A stretch of DNA of 50,446 nucleotides from Erysipelotrichales bacterium (GCA_910576345.1 CAJTIT010000020.1:1-50446), one strand, 5' to 3'. Positions 9,047 to 17,923 are shown, numbered from the stretch's first letter. Translations and numbers: made by a program. Notes: generated by a model from the letters alone, not told the origin.

Positions 9047-9388
9047 ATGACTAGATACGTGAAAGATTTTCAAGTTAATACAGATGTTCAAATGATTCAC
9101 TCAACGATCAGTCAGTATCTACAAAAAGAGGGATATGAATATATCGAATATGGAGAAGAGAATGTATTTAAAAAGGGAAGAGGGCTTATGTCAGGACCTA
9201 CATTCTTTAAATTCTCGTATTCTGGTAATATAGTAAGAATGGAAACATGGATGAAATTTGCATTTTTGCCAGGTATTTATATAGGTGAATTTAGTGTAAA
9301 AAGTTTTGTTGGCGCGGCTGTTAAAGGACCTTGGAAAAAACGAATAAGTACCCTAGAGGATATTTTATTAAGGTATTCCATTCGATAA
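9047..9388 (+). CDS. Hypothetical small protein paired with the zinc-ribbon gene
   Basis: This 113-residue protein is not recognised. A start-proximal helix is followed by a beta-rich middle, including a segment around PTFFKFSYSGNIVRMETWMK and a hydrophobic LPGIYIGEFSV strand. The C-terminus is basic. It has no signal peptide and no clear transmembrane helix, although residues 65-85 are hydrophobic. AAGGAGGAATAAG gives a strong ribosome site. The 12-base gap from the zinc-ribbon gene implies one transcript and probably a shared role. Confidence 0.5.
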   Translation: MTRYVKDFQVNTDVQMIHSTISQYLQKEGYEYIEYGEENVFKKGRGLMSGPTFFKFSYSGNIVRMETWMKFAFLPGIYIGEFSVKSFVGAAVKGPWKKRISTLEDILLRYSIR

Positions 9389-9530
9389 TTTACATCTTAT
9401 ATTACACTTTGTTAATAATATCGCAAGAGATTTTAGCAAAAATAAAGAGTACTATAGATTCTATTCAGAAAATGGCATTTCAAATTATATTGTAATTGTA
9501 TCGATTAGAAGAAGCATTGATTCGTTATAA
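9372..9530 (+). pseudogene. Coding-like remnant without a start
   Basis: After the hypothetical gene, a frame overlapping its 3' end continues to a TAA at 9528-9530 and reads like real protein (around YYRFYSENGISNYIVIVSIR). No start codon is available and no family is recognised. It looks like the 3' remnant of a lost gene. Bases 9531-9643 show nothing clear. Confidence 0.25.
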
Positions 9531-9643
9531 GATGTGAGAAAAAGCATATCTCTGAATGCAATGTGTTTTTCAATAGAGATACAATTCAATTGGTTTATTT
9601 TATAGTTTTTTAGATTTTGAAGAAAAAGACGAGGAGAATGTAA

Positions 9644-10504
9644 ATGCAATTAAAAAAGTTTAGCGTTTTACTTACATGGATTTTATTTTTCTTAACAGCG
9701 TGTGGTAATAATTCTAGCAATGAAATAAATTCTATGGAAATATTGAATAGAACTATTAAAAATTTTGATTCTTATACTGGATATAGAATAATAAAGGATG
9801 TTAGGGGATATGGTTTTCAAGATTACTCTGAAGAAAAAGGTGTTGAGTTTGGCGCTATTGAATTTTCAAATGATTCAAGGATTGCAATTCTTGATAATAA
9901 AAAGTACGAAGTAGAATTAACTGATGATGAAGATTTTAGAGAAATTAGTGTACAAACGCCAGATAAAACTTATTATTTTGATGCTAATCTTTTAGATGAA
10001 CATACGTTATATTTATTTAATTTTTTTGATTCAGATCACGGTTATATCTTTGAAGGAAAAAATACTTTTAATCCATTAAAGAGAATTATAGAATACTATT
10101 TAATAGAAATGGAAGGATGCTTTGACATGAATTTGGATATTTTAAATGATCGTTATATTATTAAACTATATTGTAAAGATTTAAGTAAATATCAAGAGAA
10201 AATTGAATTGAATAATGTTGATCATGATCCATTGGATCCTTATGATACAGGTATTAAATTTTCCAAAAAGGAAATTAAACAAGAGGAAATAAGGTTCGTT
10301 ATAGATAAAAATTTTCAAATTATCGAGTGGACATCTATAAGTTCAATAGATTATGGGGATGGTTATTTGTCCAATTTTAAAGAAACGAATAAGGTAAGCG
10401 AAATAAATAATATAACATGGAACATTGTTAATATAGATGCTTTGGTCGGAAAGTTGGATAATGGAACATTGAAAATTGGTGAAACTATAGAATTATTAGA
10501 TTAA
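9644..10504 (+). CDS. Putative lipoprotein of unknown function
   Basis: This 286-residue protein has a lipoprotein signal peptide: basic start (MQLKKF), hydrophobic core and lipobox LTAC with Cys at about residue 20, so it should be anchored on the outer face of the membrane. The mature part is acidic, rich in Asp, Glu, Asn and Ile, and looks like a beta-rich extracytoplasmic domain. No family is recognised. GACGAGGAG precedes the ATG. It is the last AT-rich gene of the island. It could be an envelope immunity protein or an unrelated lipoprotein. Confidence 0.6.
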   Translation: MQLKKFSVLLTWILFFLTACGNNSSNEINSMEILNRTIKNFDSYTGYRIIKDVRGYGFQDYSEEKGVEFGAIEFSNDSRIAILDNKKYEVELTDDEDFREISVQTPDKTYYFDANLLDEHTLYLFNFFDSDHGYIFEGKNTFNPLKRIIEYYLIEMEGCFDMNLDILNDRYIIKLYCKDLSKYQEKIELNNVDHDPLDPYDTGIKFSKKEIKQEEIRFVIDKNFQIIEWTSISSIDYGDGYLSNFKETNKVSEINNITWNIVNIDALVGKLDNGTLKIGETIELLD

Positions 10505-10520
10505 GGAAAAGAGTTTTTAC

Positions 10521-10808
10521 ATGCCTATTATCACATATGATGAAGAATACCTTGCACAATTAAATCATCAAGCACAAGAAGAAACGTTGTTTTTAAAATC
10601 GTATGCAGAAGTGATTCATGCAATCACACATCAAAGGAAATGCCTTCATCTTACCCAACAAGCACTCGCAGACAAATGTCATCTTTCCAGAACGACGATT
10701 TCAAAAATTGAAACGATGCGCTTAGTACCAAAGCTTGATATACTCATACGCATTCTTCATCATCTACAACTTGATATTATGATTAACACATATGAAAAAC
10801 ATCGTTGA
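10521..10808 (+). CDS. XRE-family helix-turn-helix regulator
   Basis: This is a 95-residue DNA-binding protein. The HTH lies at about residues 42-75 (LTQQALADKCHLSRTTISKI) with the Cro/CI pattern, followed by a short helical C-terminus. The size fits antitoxin-type or stand-alone regulators. It starts 16 bases after the lipoprotein stop, with AAGGAAAAG as ribosome site. No toxin-like partner is visible next to it. Base composition becomes more balanced from here on, so it may mark the island edge. Confidence 0.7.
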   Translation: MPIITYDEEYLAQLNHQAQEETLFLKSYAEVIHAITHQRKCLHLTQQALADKCHLSRTTISKIETMRLVPKLDILIRILHHLQLDIMINTYEKHR

Positions 10809-10961
10809 AAACATAAAATCAGCGGTGTTTTTTGCTATAAAACTATACGAATGGATACATTTCAAGTATAATGATAAAGAAATTTTCACTTTTTATCCTA
10901 TTGTTACATTTATGATGTAATAATATGTGGTATCATATAGTCAAACAAGAAAGGATTGATT

Positions 10962-11357
10962 ATGATGATACTAAAATTATTGCGACACAATATGGGAACA
11001 GAAGGAAGTATGGCAAAACAACTGCTCAACGCTGTATGGAATGAAGATGTGAAAAAGGCTAGAGCGTTGATTCAAAAAGGAGCCGATCCCAATTGGATCT
11101 TTAACGGCTATCCGCTTTTGATCCATGCCGTATTCACACGCAATCAAGAAATGGTAATGATGTTGATTGAAGAAGGGGCAAGTCAAGTGAGTGAAGCGCT
11201 TGGATTTGCGCTTGATCGCGGTGTAGGAGAAATGGTATTTCCACTCGCATTCTTAGGCATTGTACCAAAAATTGAAGAGCCGAAAGGAGACTTTGGACCG
11301 TATCCGGCACGTTTTGCGCCGTTAGAAATGAATCCACTCTTTGTAGAAGGCTCATAA
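10962..11357 (+). CDS. Ankyrin-repeat protein
   Basis: This is a 131-residue soluble protein with about two ankyrin repeats (KARALIQKGADPNWIFNGYP, then a second unit ending LIEEGAS), followed by a short, less regular C-terminus. Ankyrin repeats bind proteins, and no enzyme motif is present. ATG 10962 is used because AAAGGA lies seven bases upstream. The TTG at 10956 overlaps that site. Its stop overlaps the ribosome site of the WYL regulator, so the two are co-transcribed. Confidence 0.65.
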   Translation: MMILKLLRHNMGTEGSMAKQLLNAVWNEDVKKARALIQKGADPNWIFNGYPLLIHAVFTRNQEMVMMLIEEGASQVSEALGFALDRGVGEMVFPLAFLGIVPKIEEPKGDFGPYPARFAPLEMNPLFVEGS

Positions 11358-11370
11358 GGAGGAAATGGTA

Positions 11371-12333
11371 ATGACTCGCTGTGCAAATTGTATTCAGATG
11401 TTACAAATGCTGAAAAGTAGAGGGTTTATGTCACGAAAAGAACTCGCAGTCGCATTAAAATGCAATATCCGCAATATTGGTGAATACCGCAAAGAGTTAG
11501 AGGAAGCAGGTTTTGAAATCGTGTCCACATCAGGGAAATACGGTGGATATATTTTAAAAAGCGATTGCTTGCTTCCTTCTCTTTCTTTATCTGACACAGA
11601 AATGCGTTCAGTAAAAGAAATGCGTGATTATTTGAATTCTCATCAAGACTTTATTATGAAACAAGAAATGAACAGTGTATTTGACAAAATCCTGTCTGAT
11701 GATTCACGAATGCAAATCAACAACAGTGTTTATCTGTACAATGAACAATATATATTATCCAATAAACTGAGAAATATGATTCAAATAATGGAACAGGCCA
11801 TCCAAACGCAAAAAGTGATTGAAATCACATATCGTTCCATGAAAGATGATGCGCCAAACAGTTTTCGCATCCATCCGTATGAAATCATCAATTACATGGG
11901 CGCTTACTATTGCATTGCTTACTCTTTAAAGGCAAAAGATTTCCGCATTTACAAATTCAGTGAAGAGCGAATGAAACAAGTCACGATTAAAGAAGAAACA
12001 TTTTTAAGAGATCGTAAGTTTGATATCAAACATCATATCGGTCAAAGCGGTTTGATCAAAGATGAAGTAATTGAAGTAGAGATGGAAATCTATGATGAAG
12101 CAGCGATTTTTTGCGCAGAAAAACGAATTGGCATCCAACAGCGTCATGAATGGAAAGACGAACATACACTTTGTTTCTCCACAATTTTTGAAGGCAAACA
12201 GGCTGCGCTATCTTTCATTCTTTCTTTGGGAGAAAAGGCAAAAGTGATGAAACCAAAGTATTTGGCAGAAGAAATCAAGGCACAGGCAAAAGCGATACAA
12301 AAACGCTATGATGGAAACAACGGACATGGATGA
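11371..12333 (+). CDS. HTH / WYL-domain transcriptional regulator
   Basis: This 320-residue protein has an N-terminal winged helix (about residues 5-60, with SRKELAVALKCNIRNIGEYR as the recognition unit), a linker, and a WYL domain from about residue 145 (VIEITYRSMKD, then PYEIINYMGAYYCIAYS). WYL domains sense ligands, often nucleic acid or nucleotide signals, and such regulators control stress and defence genes. ATG 11371 is preferred over ATG 11365 because AAGGAGG is only two bases from the latter. Its target is not evident. The neighbours are an ankyrin protein and, downstream, a decayed ATPase remnant. Confidence 0.85.
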   Translation: MTRCANCIQMLQMLKSRGFMSRKELAVALKCNIRNIGEYRKELEEAGFEIVSTSGKYGGYILKSDCLLPSLSLSDTEMRSVKEMRDYLNSHQDFIMKQEMNSVFDKILSDDSRMQINNSVYLYNEQYILSNKLRNMIQIMEQAIQTQKVIEITYRSMKDDAPNSFRIHPYEIINYMGAYYCIAYSLKAKDFRIYKFSEERMKQVTIKEETFLRDRKFDIKHHIGQSGLIKDEVIEVEMEIYDEAAIFCAEKRIGIQQRHEWKDEHTLCFSTIFEGKQAALSFILSLGEKAKVMKPKYLAEEIKAQAKAIQKRYDGNNGHG

Positions 12334-12407
12334 AACGGAAATTGAAAAAGGCACTCTTTCTAGTATAAGACAAGTGTTTTTATCAAGGTAATCTATTATA
12401 GTCAATA

Positions 12408-12680
12408 CTATGGTTTCCGCCATTTGAAATGGGCAACAAGTGTAACATTCTCCATTTCTGACGCTTTATCGATACACCCTTTCATAAATTCTGTTTTGGC
12501 AAAGAAATAGAAATATTTATGTTTACAGTGAAACAAATGACTATGCGAAACTATGCTTTCCAAGACATCAAGATCGATTTTTCGAATTGTCCATTTACAT
12601 TTTACAAACAGAGCACTGTCTGTACCCATGATATCCATTTTTTATTTACCTTGCCATTTTGTATCGGTATCATAGGTAAA
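12408..12680 (-). pseudogene. Decayed C-terminus of a DUF234-type AAA ATPase
   Basis: Read on the minus strand, this gives the C-terminal nuclease-like segment of the AAA/DUF234 protein family: MDIMGTDSALFVKCKW, where the family usually has EIDIV..., ...GECKW, then a run ending FFAKTEFMKGCID and a final hydrophobic strand. The family protein is over 400 residues. Only about 75-90 codons remain, and an in-frame stop lies just upstream. The expected Glu in the E-x-K core is replaced (VKCKW). It is clearly a relic. Confidence 0.6.
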
Positions 12681-12723
12681 CAAAAAATATGAATTACGCA
12701 TATAAAGTAATGATACAATGTGA

Positions 12724-12729
12724 TATAAT
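12724..12729 (+). promoter_or_regulatory. Minus-10 element of the DUF2779 gene
   Basis: TATAAT stands 29 bases ahead of ATG 12758. The matching minus-35 is weak. Its position inside the longer open frame supports the later start. Confidence 0.4.
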
Positions 12730-12757
12730 CATTTCATATGAATCGGAGTTGGAAACT

Positions 12758-14227
12758 ATGCATTTATCAGACATCAAATATTGGATGCGCTGTCCAAAAT
12801 ATCTATGGCTGAATCATCATGAACCACAGAAATATCAGTCATTTGTTCATTATCATCTTCATTTAAGCGATCTTTTGATAGAGTATTACTCCCTACAAAA
12901 TCCTTTTATCGGTGCACCGAATGATCCAAATGAATGGACGATGCAGAAACTGGATGTGCATGATGCACTCCTATATCCACGCTTTGAAACAGGTGGTATT
13001 CGCATCAAAGTACCGCTGATGATCAAACAAGGACAAGCATGGAAAATCATTTTCACTTATCTGGCTTGTCATCCAAGAGAAAGTGAAGCCCAGAAAATCG
13101 CCGATACAATACAAGTCCTGAAAGCACTTCATATTCCTATAGCTGATGTTTCTTTACTTCACCTTAATGAAAACTATGTAAGAGGAAACACGTTAGATGT
13201 ACATCAGCTGTTTCACGAAACGACATATCTCTATAATAAAAAAAATCATCCACATCATTCCATTCAAGAATTGATTCAGGCATGCAAAAGAAATGTTTTT
13301 GACTATGTGGATGAAATAGAATCGATCATCCGTCAAAGTGACTGCCCCGACCAATCACAAGGTCCGCAATGTATGAAACAGGGAAAGTGTCCATACTATA
13401 CGCATTGTTTCCCGGAGCCGTTTACAGATACATCTGTTCATTATCTTATGCAGACTGGCGGTAAGTATGATTTGGAAAAGGGCGGATATGATGATATGAG
13501 AACGATTGATGTGAGCGTACTGGAAGGCAACCGCCTTCAATATGCACAATTGATGGCCGCTAGAAACAATGGTTTTTTCATCGATCGATTTGCGGTAAAA
13601 AGCTGGATCAAGAATAATATCCAATATCCAATTTCTTATCTTGATTTTGAATGGGATACGTTTGTCTATCCTCCTTATGAACGAATGCGTCCGTTTGATG
13701 TCATCACGTTTCAGTATTCTCTCCACATAGAGGATGCCCCCGAAACACCTTTACGTCATGAAGAATTTCTTGGACAAGGGGATTGTCGTATCGCATTCAT
13801 TGAGCATCTACTTGCACATATACCAAAAGAAGGATCGATTCTTGTTTATAATATGGAAGGCGCAGAGAAACTGCGACTGATACAGCTATCCAAACAGTTT
13901 CCCATCTATAAGAAGAAACTGGATTCCTTGTGTAATCGCATGGTGGATTTATCATTGCCCTTTGAAACAGGAAGTATTTACGATATTCGGATGAAAGGAC
14001 TCTATTCTCTAAAAAAGCTGGTGGAAATCTTTTCAGAACATGATTATCACAAATTGGCTGTTTCCTATGGTTTGGAAGCTGTCATAAAATGGCGGGAATT
14101 ATCCGAAACGAATAACGCTGAAGAAATCAAACAACAGCTTTTAGAGTATTGTGCTTTGGATTCTTATGCGGAATATATTGTGTTTCATAAAATAGGTCAA
14201 TGGCTGGAAGAAGAGATATCAATGTAA
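12758..14227 (+). CDS. DUF2779 protein: Cas4/RecB-like front plus DEDD exonuclease-like domain
   Basis: This 489-residue protein has an N-terminal Cas4/RecB-like part that opens with the RCPKYLWL motif (Cys12) and closes with a cysteine cluster (GPQCMKQGKCPYYTHC). That arrangement matches the four cysteines that hold an iron-sulfur cluster in Cas4/AddB-type nucleases. The C-terminal DUF2779 domain carries DEDD-exonuclease marks: LDFEWDT (Asp-x-Glu), VYNMEGAEKLRL, and ALDSYAEY (Asp). Such proteins are widespread in Firmicutes and other bacteria, with DNA or RNA processing inferred and no settled role. ATG 12758 has CGGAG upstream. A terminator-like hairpin follows. No cas genes are nearby. Confidence 0.75.
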   Translation: MHLSDIKYWMRCPKYLWLNHHEPQKYQSFVHYHLHLSDLLIEYYSLQNPFIGAPNDPNEWTMQKLDVHDALLYPRFETGGIRIKVPLMIKQGQAWKIIFTYLACHPRESEAQKIADTIQVLKALHIPIADVSLLHLNENYVRGNTLDVHQLFHETTYLYNKKNHPHHSIQELIQACKRNVFDYVDEIESIIRQSDCPDQSQGPQCMKQGKCPYYTHCFPEPFTDTSVHYLMQTGGKYDLEKGGYDDMRTIDVSVLEGNRLQYAQLMAARNNGFFIDRFAVKSWIKNNIQYPISYLDFEWDTFVYPPYERMRPFDVITFQYSLHIEDAPETPLRHEEFLGQGDCRIAFIEHLLAHIPKEGSILVYNMEGAEKLRLIQLSKQFPIYKKKLDSLCNRMVDLSLPFETGSIYDIRMKGLYSLKKLVEIFSEHDYHKLAVSYGLEAVIKWRELSETNNAEEIKQQLLEYCALDSYAEYIVFHKIGQWLEEEISM

Positions 14228-14240
14228 GGTATCTTCTTTT
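14209..14240 (+). terminator. Terminator-like hairpin after the DUF2779 gene
   Basis: AAGAGATA pairs with TATCTTCTT across the stop codon, with one bulge, and is followed by TTTTC. Moderate quality. Confidence 0.4.
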
Positions 14241-14316
14241 CATAGAATTGTAAAAATAATCGTTTCTATTTCTAATAGGACATGATAAAATGAACAAGGA
14301 AATTGAGGTGAATTTC

Positions 14317-16128
14317 ATGGCATTTTTACCGACAACCAGAGAAGAAATGATTGCACAAGGATTTGATCAAGTGGATTTCATCTACGTCAGCGGTGACGCA
14401 TACGTTGATCATCCTTCGTTTGGCGTGGCCATTATCACAAGAACATTACAGGCATTTGGTTATAGCTGTGCCATTCTAGCGCAACCAGATTGGCACAATG
14501 ATGAAGAATTTCTTCAATTTGGTGAACCAAGATTAGGCTTTCTTATCAGCAGCGGTAATATTGATTCTATGGTCAATCATTATTCCGTTAATAAGCGAAG
14601 AAGAGATTCAGATTCTTATAGCGACAATGGTGTAATGGGAAAGCGTCCGGATCGTGCCGTTATCGTATATACACAGATTTTAAAAAGGCTGTTTCCCAAT
14701 CAACCGGTTTTGATTGGCGGCATTGAGGCGAGTTTAAGAAGATTGGCACATTATGATTATTGGGATGATGCGGTACGTCGATCCATACTCATCGATTCAC
14801 AGGCGGATTTACTCATGTATGGAATGGGAGAAAATACGATCATTGAAGTCGCAGATGCTTTGAACAGTGGATTAAAGGCCAAGGATCTGTGCTATATTCG
14901 CGGCACTTGTTGGAAGACAAAAGATATTCAGTATGTAAATGATGCGATCGTTCTTCCATCTTTCCAACAAATCCAACAGGATAAATATGCATATGCCAAA
15001 AGTTTTCGCATTCAACATGAAAATATCGATGCGATTCATGCAAAAAATCTGATAGAACCTTATGAAGGATGGTATGTTGTGCAGAATCAACCGCCGCTTC
15101 CTCTTACACAGGAAGAAATGGATTTCACCTATGCACTCCCATATGAGCGAACGTTTCATCCAAAATACAACTATGTTCCGGCCATTGAAGAAGTACAGTT
15201 TTCCATCGTATCCAATCGTGGATGTTTTGGTTCCTGCTCGTTTTGTGCCATTACGCATCATCAAGGACGCATCATTTCCACAAGATCGAAAGAAAGCATC
15301 GTGAATGAAGCAAAAATCATCACACAAATGCCAAATTTCAAAGGATATATACACGATGTTGGAGGACCTACTGCCAATTTTTCAAGAACGGCATGTGACA
15401 AGCAGAAAAAACATGGTGCATGTATTCACAAAGAATGTTTGTTTCCAAAACCGTGTCCAAACTTAAAGGTGGATCACAGCGATTATGTGGATACGCTTCG
15501 AGCGCTACGCGCCATTGACAATATCAAAAAAGTGTTCATTCGTTCCGGTATTCGTTATGATTATCTCATGTATGACAAGGACGACACATTTTTTGATGAA
15601 TTGGTACAGTATCATATCTCCGGTCAGCTAAAAGTTGCGCCGGAACATATCAGCGCAAAAGTATTGGATAAAATGGGAAAACCAAGGAAAGAACTATACT
15701 TGAAATTTGTTGAGAAATATCATAAGAAAAATGAGCAGTTTCATAAAAAACAGTTTCTTGTGCCTTATTTGATGAGTTCACATCCGGGAAGTGATCTGGA
15801 AGCCGCTATTGAACTGGCCTGTTACTTAAAAAAAATTCATTATGTTCCAAAACAAGTACAAGATTTTTATCCAACACCGGGTACGCTATCGACTGCCATG
15901 TATCATACCGGTTTGGATCCAAGAACATTAAAACCGGTGTATGTCGCAAAAACGTATGAAGAAAAAGCGATGCAGCGTGCATTGATGCAGTTTAATTATC
16001 CAAAGAATTATCATCTGGTACATAAAGCATTGATACGGGCAGGTCGTCAAGACTTGATTGGCTTTGGTTCAAAATGTCTCATACCGCCATATCAGAAACA
16101 AACACAAAAGGATCGACGAAAAAAATGA
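14317..16128 (+). CDS. ygiQ: YgiQ-family radical SAM protein
   Basis: This 603-residue protein of the YgiQ family has an N-terminal B12-binding-like domain, a central radical SAM barrel with the iron-sulfur motif CxxxCxxC at Cys303, Cys307 and Cys310 (RGCFGSCSFC), and a C-terminal YgiQ-specific region (DFYPTPGTLSTAMYHTGLDP). The family uses S-adenosylmethionine, but its reaction is not established. Length matches the family. ATG 14317 follows TTGAGGTG and is preferred over ATG 14290. The gene overlaps the next one by four bases (ATGA), linking it with the ECF S component and the DUF4430 protein. Confidence 0.92.
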   Translation: MAFLPTTREEMIAQGFDQVDFIYVSGDAYVDHPSFGVAIITRTLQAFGYSCAILAQPDWHNDEEFLQFGEPRLGFLISSGNIDSMVNHYSVNKRRRDSDSYSDNGVMGKRPDRAVIVYTQILKRLFPNQPVLIGGIEASLRRLAHYDYWDDAVRRSILIDSQADLLMYGMGENTIIEVADALNSGLKAKDLCYIRGTCWKTKDIQYVNDAIVLPSFQQIQQDKYAYAKSFRIQHENIDAIHAKNLIEPYEGWYVVQNQPPLPLTQEEMDFTYALPYERTFHPKYNYVPAIEEVQFSIVSNRGCFGSCSFCAITHHQGRIISTRSKESIVNEAKIITQMPNFKGYIHDVGGPTANFSRTACDKQKKHGACIHKECLFPKPCPNLKVDHSDYVDTLRALRAIDNIKKVFIRSGIRYDYLMYDKDDTFFDELVQYHISGQLKVAPEHISAKVLDKMGKPRKELYLKFVEKYHKKNEQFHKKQFLVPYLMSSHPGSDLEAAIELACYLKKIHYVPKQVQDFYPTPGTLSTAMYHTGLDPRTLKPVYVAKTYEEKAMQRALMQFNYPKNYHLVHKALIRAGRQDLIGFGSKCLIPPYQKQTQKDRRKK

Positions 16129-16631
16129 AGGCACGTCAGCTAACTCAAATCGCATTCATGGCTGCGATCATGGTTTGTGTATTTCAGCTTTGTTCCAATA
16201 TATTGTATTTGGAACTGATTACTTTCACAATTGTATTGTTCGCTAGCGTGTTTCAAAAAAAAACAGCGATTGTATCCTGCATCGTGTTTGCGCTTTTAAA
16301 TATGATGGTGATGGGCATAACGCTTTGGACACTGCTTTATCTGATGATTTATCCGTTATATGCATGGATCATTGCTTCATGGAAGCTGTTTTTGATGAAA
16401 CACCCGTTATGTTTGTGTATCGTCTGCGGGTGTCTGTCGTTTTTATGTGGACAGTTGCTGGATCTGCCGTTTCTGTTGTTTGGCAAACAGGCAACGCTTG
16501 TGTATGTACTGATGGGTTTGAAAACAAGTTTGATTCAGGGAATTTTAAGTTTTGTCACATGCATGCTGCTGTTTGATCCTTTGTATTTGCAGATGTCAAA
16601 ACTAGAAAAGGAAAGAGGGAATGAAGGATGA
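16125..16631 (+). CDS. ECF transporter S component (substrate unknown)
   Basis: This 168-residue membrane protein has about five or six hydrophobic helices, starting with LTQIAFMAAIMVCVFQLC, typical of the substrate-binding S component of energy-coupling-factor vitamin transporters. S components bind one micronutrient and share the EcfT/EcfA motor, which is not in this window. The start is ATG 16125, overlapping the ygiQ stop. It overlaps the next ORF by four bases. The linked DUF4430 protein suggests a cobalamin-type or related substrate, but the sequence does not decide it. Confidence 0.7.
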   Translation: MKARQLTQIAFMAAIMVCVFQLCSNILYLELITFTIVLFASVFQKKTAIVSCIVFALLNMMVMGITLWTLLYLMIYPLYAWIIASWKLFLMKHPLCLCIVCGCLSFLCGQLLDLPFLLFGKQATLVYVLMGLKTSLIQGILSFVTCMLLFDPLYLQMSKLEKERGNEG

Positions 16632-17035
16632 AAAAAAATACGAAATGGATTGCCATTGGGATTGCTTTGATATGCTTGATCGCATTAGGTACATGGTCAT
16701 GGACAAGCAAACAAGAAGAAGGAGAGAAAACGATTTTCATCGATGTGTTGATCGATGGAAACAAACAGTCGTTTACAGTGAAAAGCGATGCTTTGACATT
16801 GAAAGAACTGCTGGAAGAAGAAACATCATTACAGGCAGTCATGGAAGACAGTACGTATGGCGCATTGTTGACCTCGCTTCTGGGGCATCGACAGGATATG
16901 GATAAAGGACCATGGTGGCTATTTTCTTCTGATAATAACAAAGATTGTGTCGCACAAAATATGTGTCCGGTGCTTGATCAAGTGAATTTGTCTGATCAGG
17001 ACGCCTTTCTGTTTGAGCTTACCAATGATTTCTAG
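16628..17035 (+). CDS. Membrane-anchored DUF4430 domain protein
   Basis: This 135-residue protein has an N-terminal membrane anchor (WIAIGIALICLIALGTWSW) and an outside DUF4430 domain: a KQSFTVKSDALTLKELL strand-helix and the GPWWLFSSDN turn. DUF4430 resembles the C-terminal lobe of transcobalamin/intrinsic factor. With the translationally coupled ECF S component it probably helps capture the transported compound at the surface. It has no lipobox. A weak T-rich stretch follows the stop. Confidence 0.75.
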   Translation: MKKNTKWIAIGIALICLIALGTWSWTSKQEEGEKTIFIDVLIDGNKQSFTVKSDALTLKELLEEETSLQAVMEDSTYGALLTSLLGHRQDMDKGPWWLFSSDNNKDCVAQNMCPVLDQVNLSDQDAFLFELTNDF

Positions 17036-17126
17036 TACAGAAAGCTTTGTTTTTTGCATGTTCCTCCATTTTCAACCATATACTTTTATGGTAAAATAAT
17101 AGATGAACATCGAGAGGGATCATGAA

Positions 17127-17588
17127 ATGAGTGAAGCACTGCGAAAGGAATTACAGATTTATGAAGAAAAGAATGCCTGTGTCTTTCAAGTCATGGGCGC
17201 TTTGAAGTTGTTGAATATCAAGGTTAAATCATTTGTAAAGCGTTTGGAAAAAGTGGATCCGCATGATGAAAAAAAACAGATGGAGTTGAATAAGGCATTT
17301 GTTTATCTCAATCAAGAGATGAAGCATTTTAAAAAAGAGTATCATATGTTAAAGGAACATGATATTTTGATATCTTCCGTAGAAACATTTACCAAAAACA
17401 TTGATATGCTGTTTACAAAAGGAATGGAGGGAGAATATACAATCGTAGAAATGAGAAAAATCTCCGTTTACATTTATCGTATGATTGAAGTGTTATTAAA
17501 CGATTTACAAAAATGGAAACATGAGAATGATGCGATTGTTCACCAAATTCAAATGAAACATGGGAAGTATTACTTTAATCGTTCTTAA
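17127..17588 (+). CDS. Hypothetical helical protein
   Basis: This is a 153-residue protein, all helical and rich in Lys, Glu and Met, with coiled-coil character at about residues 40-75 and 100-145. There is no signal peptide, membrane segment or known family. ATG 17127 is chosen because GAGAGGG ends eight bases upstream. ATG 17103 has no such site and lies beside a minus-10-like TAAAAT. It appears monocistronic with its own terminator. Confidence 0.6.
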   Translation: MSEALRKELQIYEEKNACVFQVMGALKLLNIKVKSFVKRLEKVDPHDEKKQMELNKAFVYLNQEMKHFKKEYHMLKEHDILISSVETFTKNIDMLFTKGMEGEYTIVEMRKISVYIYRMIEVLLNDLQKWKHENDAIVHQIQMKHGKYYFNRS

Positions 17589-17601
17589 TACTTCTTTTTT
17601 T
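17565..17601 (+). terminator. Terminator overlapping the end of the helical-protein gene
   Basis: AAGTATTA pairs with TAATACTT and is followed by CTTTTTTT. The stem begins inside the last codons and spans the stop. Confidence 0.65.
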
Positions 17602-17923
17602 GTATTTATCAAAATCTTTTGTTTTATACCGGAACTAATTATTGAAATATCTTGTATTTTTTTTAAATTCTTATGATATACTTTAAATGTAAAACGATCA
17701 ATTCAAAAGGATCTATCTCAAAAGGTAACATTTATTTTTTACATGTATCAAGTGACACATAAAAAGACAAATCATCATAATTGAAATCTTAAAAATGCTT
17801 AATCAAACAACTGAAACAAAAAAAAGACCGTGCGTCTGTTTTTGACATCGCATTCATAAATATAAAATAAGGAAAATAAGTAAAAAGATGTGATTGAAAA
17901 CATAGGTGAAAACCAGAAAAAAT
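17602..17923. other. Gene-free AT-rich stretch before yebC
   Basis: No open frame or structured RNA was recognised, apart from A-rich tracts. The promoter of the next gene follows at 17924. Confidence 0.4.

Noticed and set aside
10521-10808. Toxin-antitoxin pair around the XRE gene
   Set aside because: No toxin-like small gene lies next to it; the neighbour is a lipoprotein.
14872-15354. A 160-codon minus-strand frame within ygiQ
   Set aside because: It is antisense to a conserved gene, with no ribosome site or recognisable protein.
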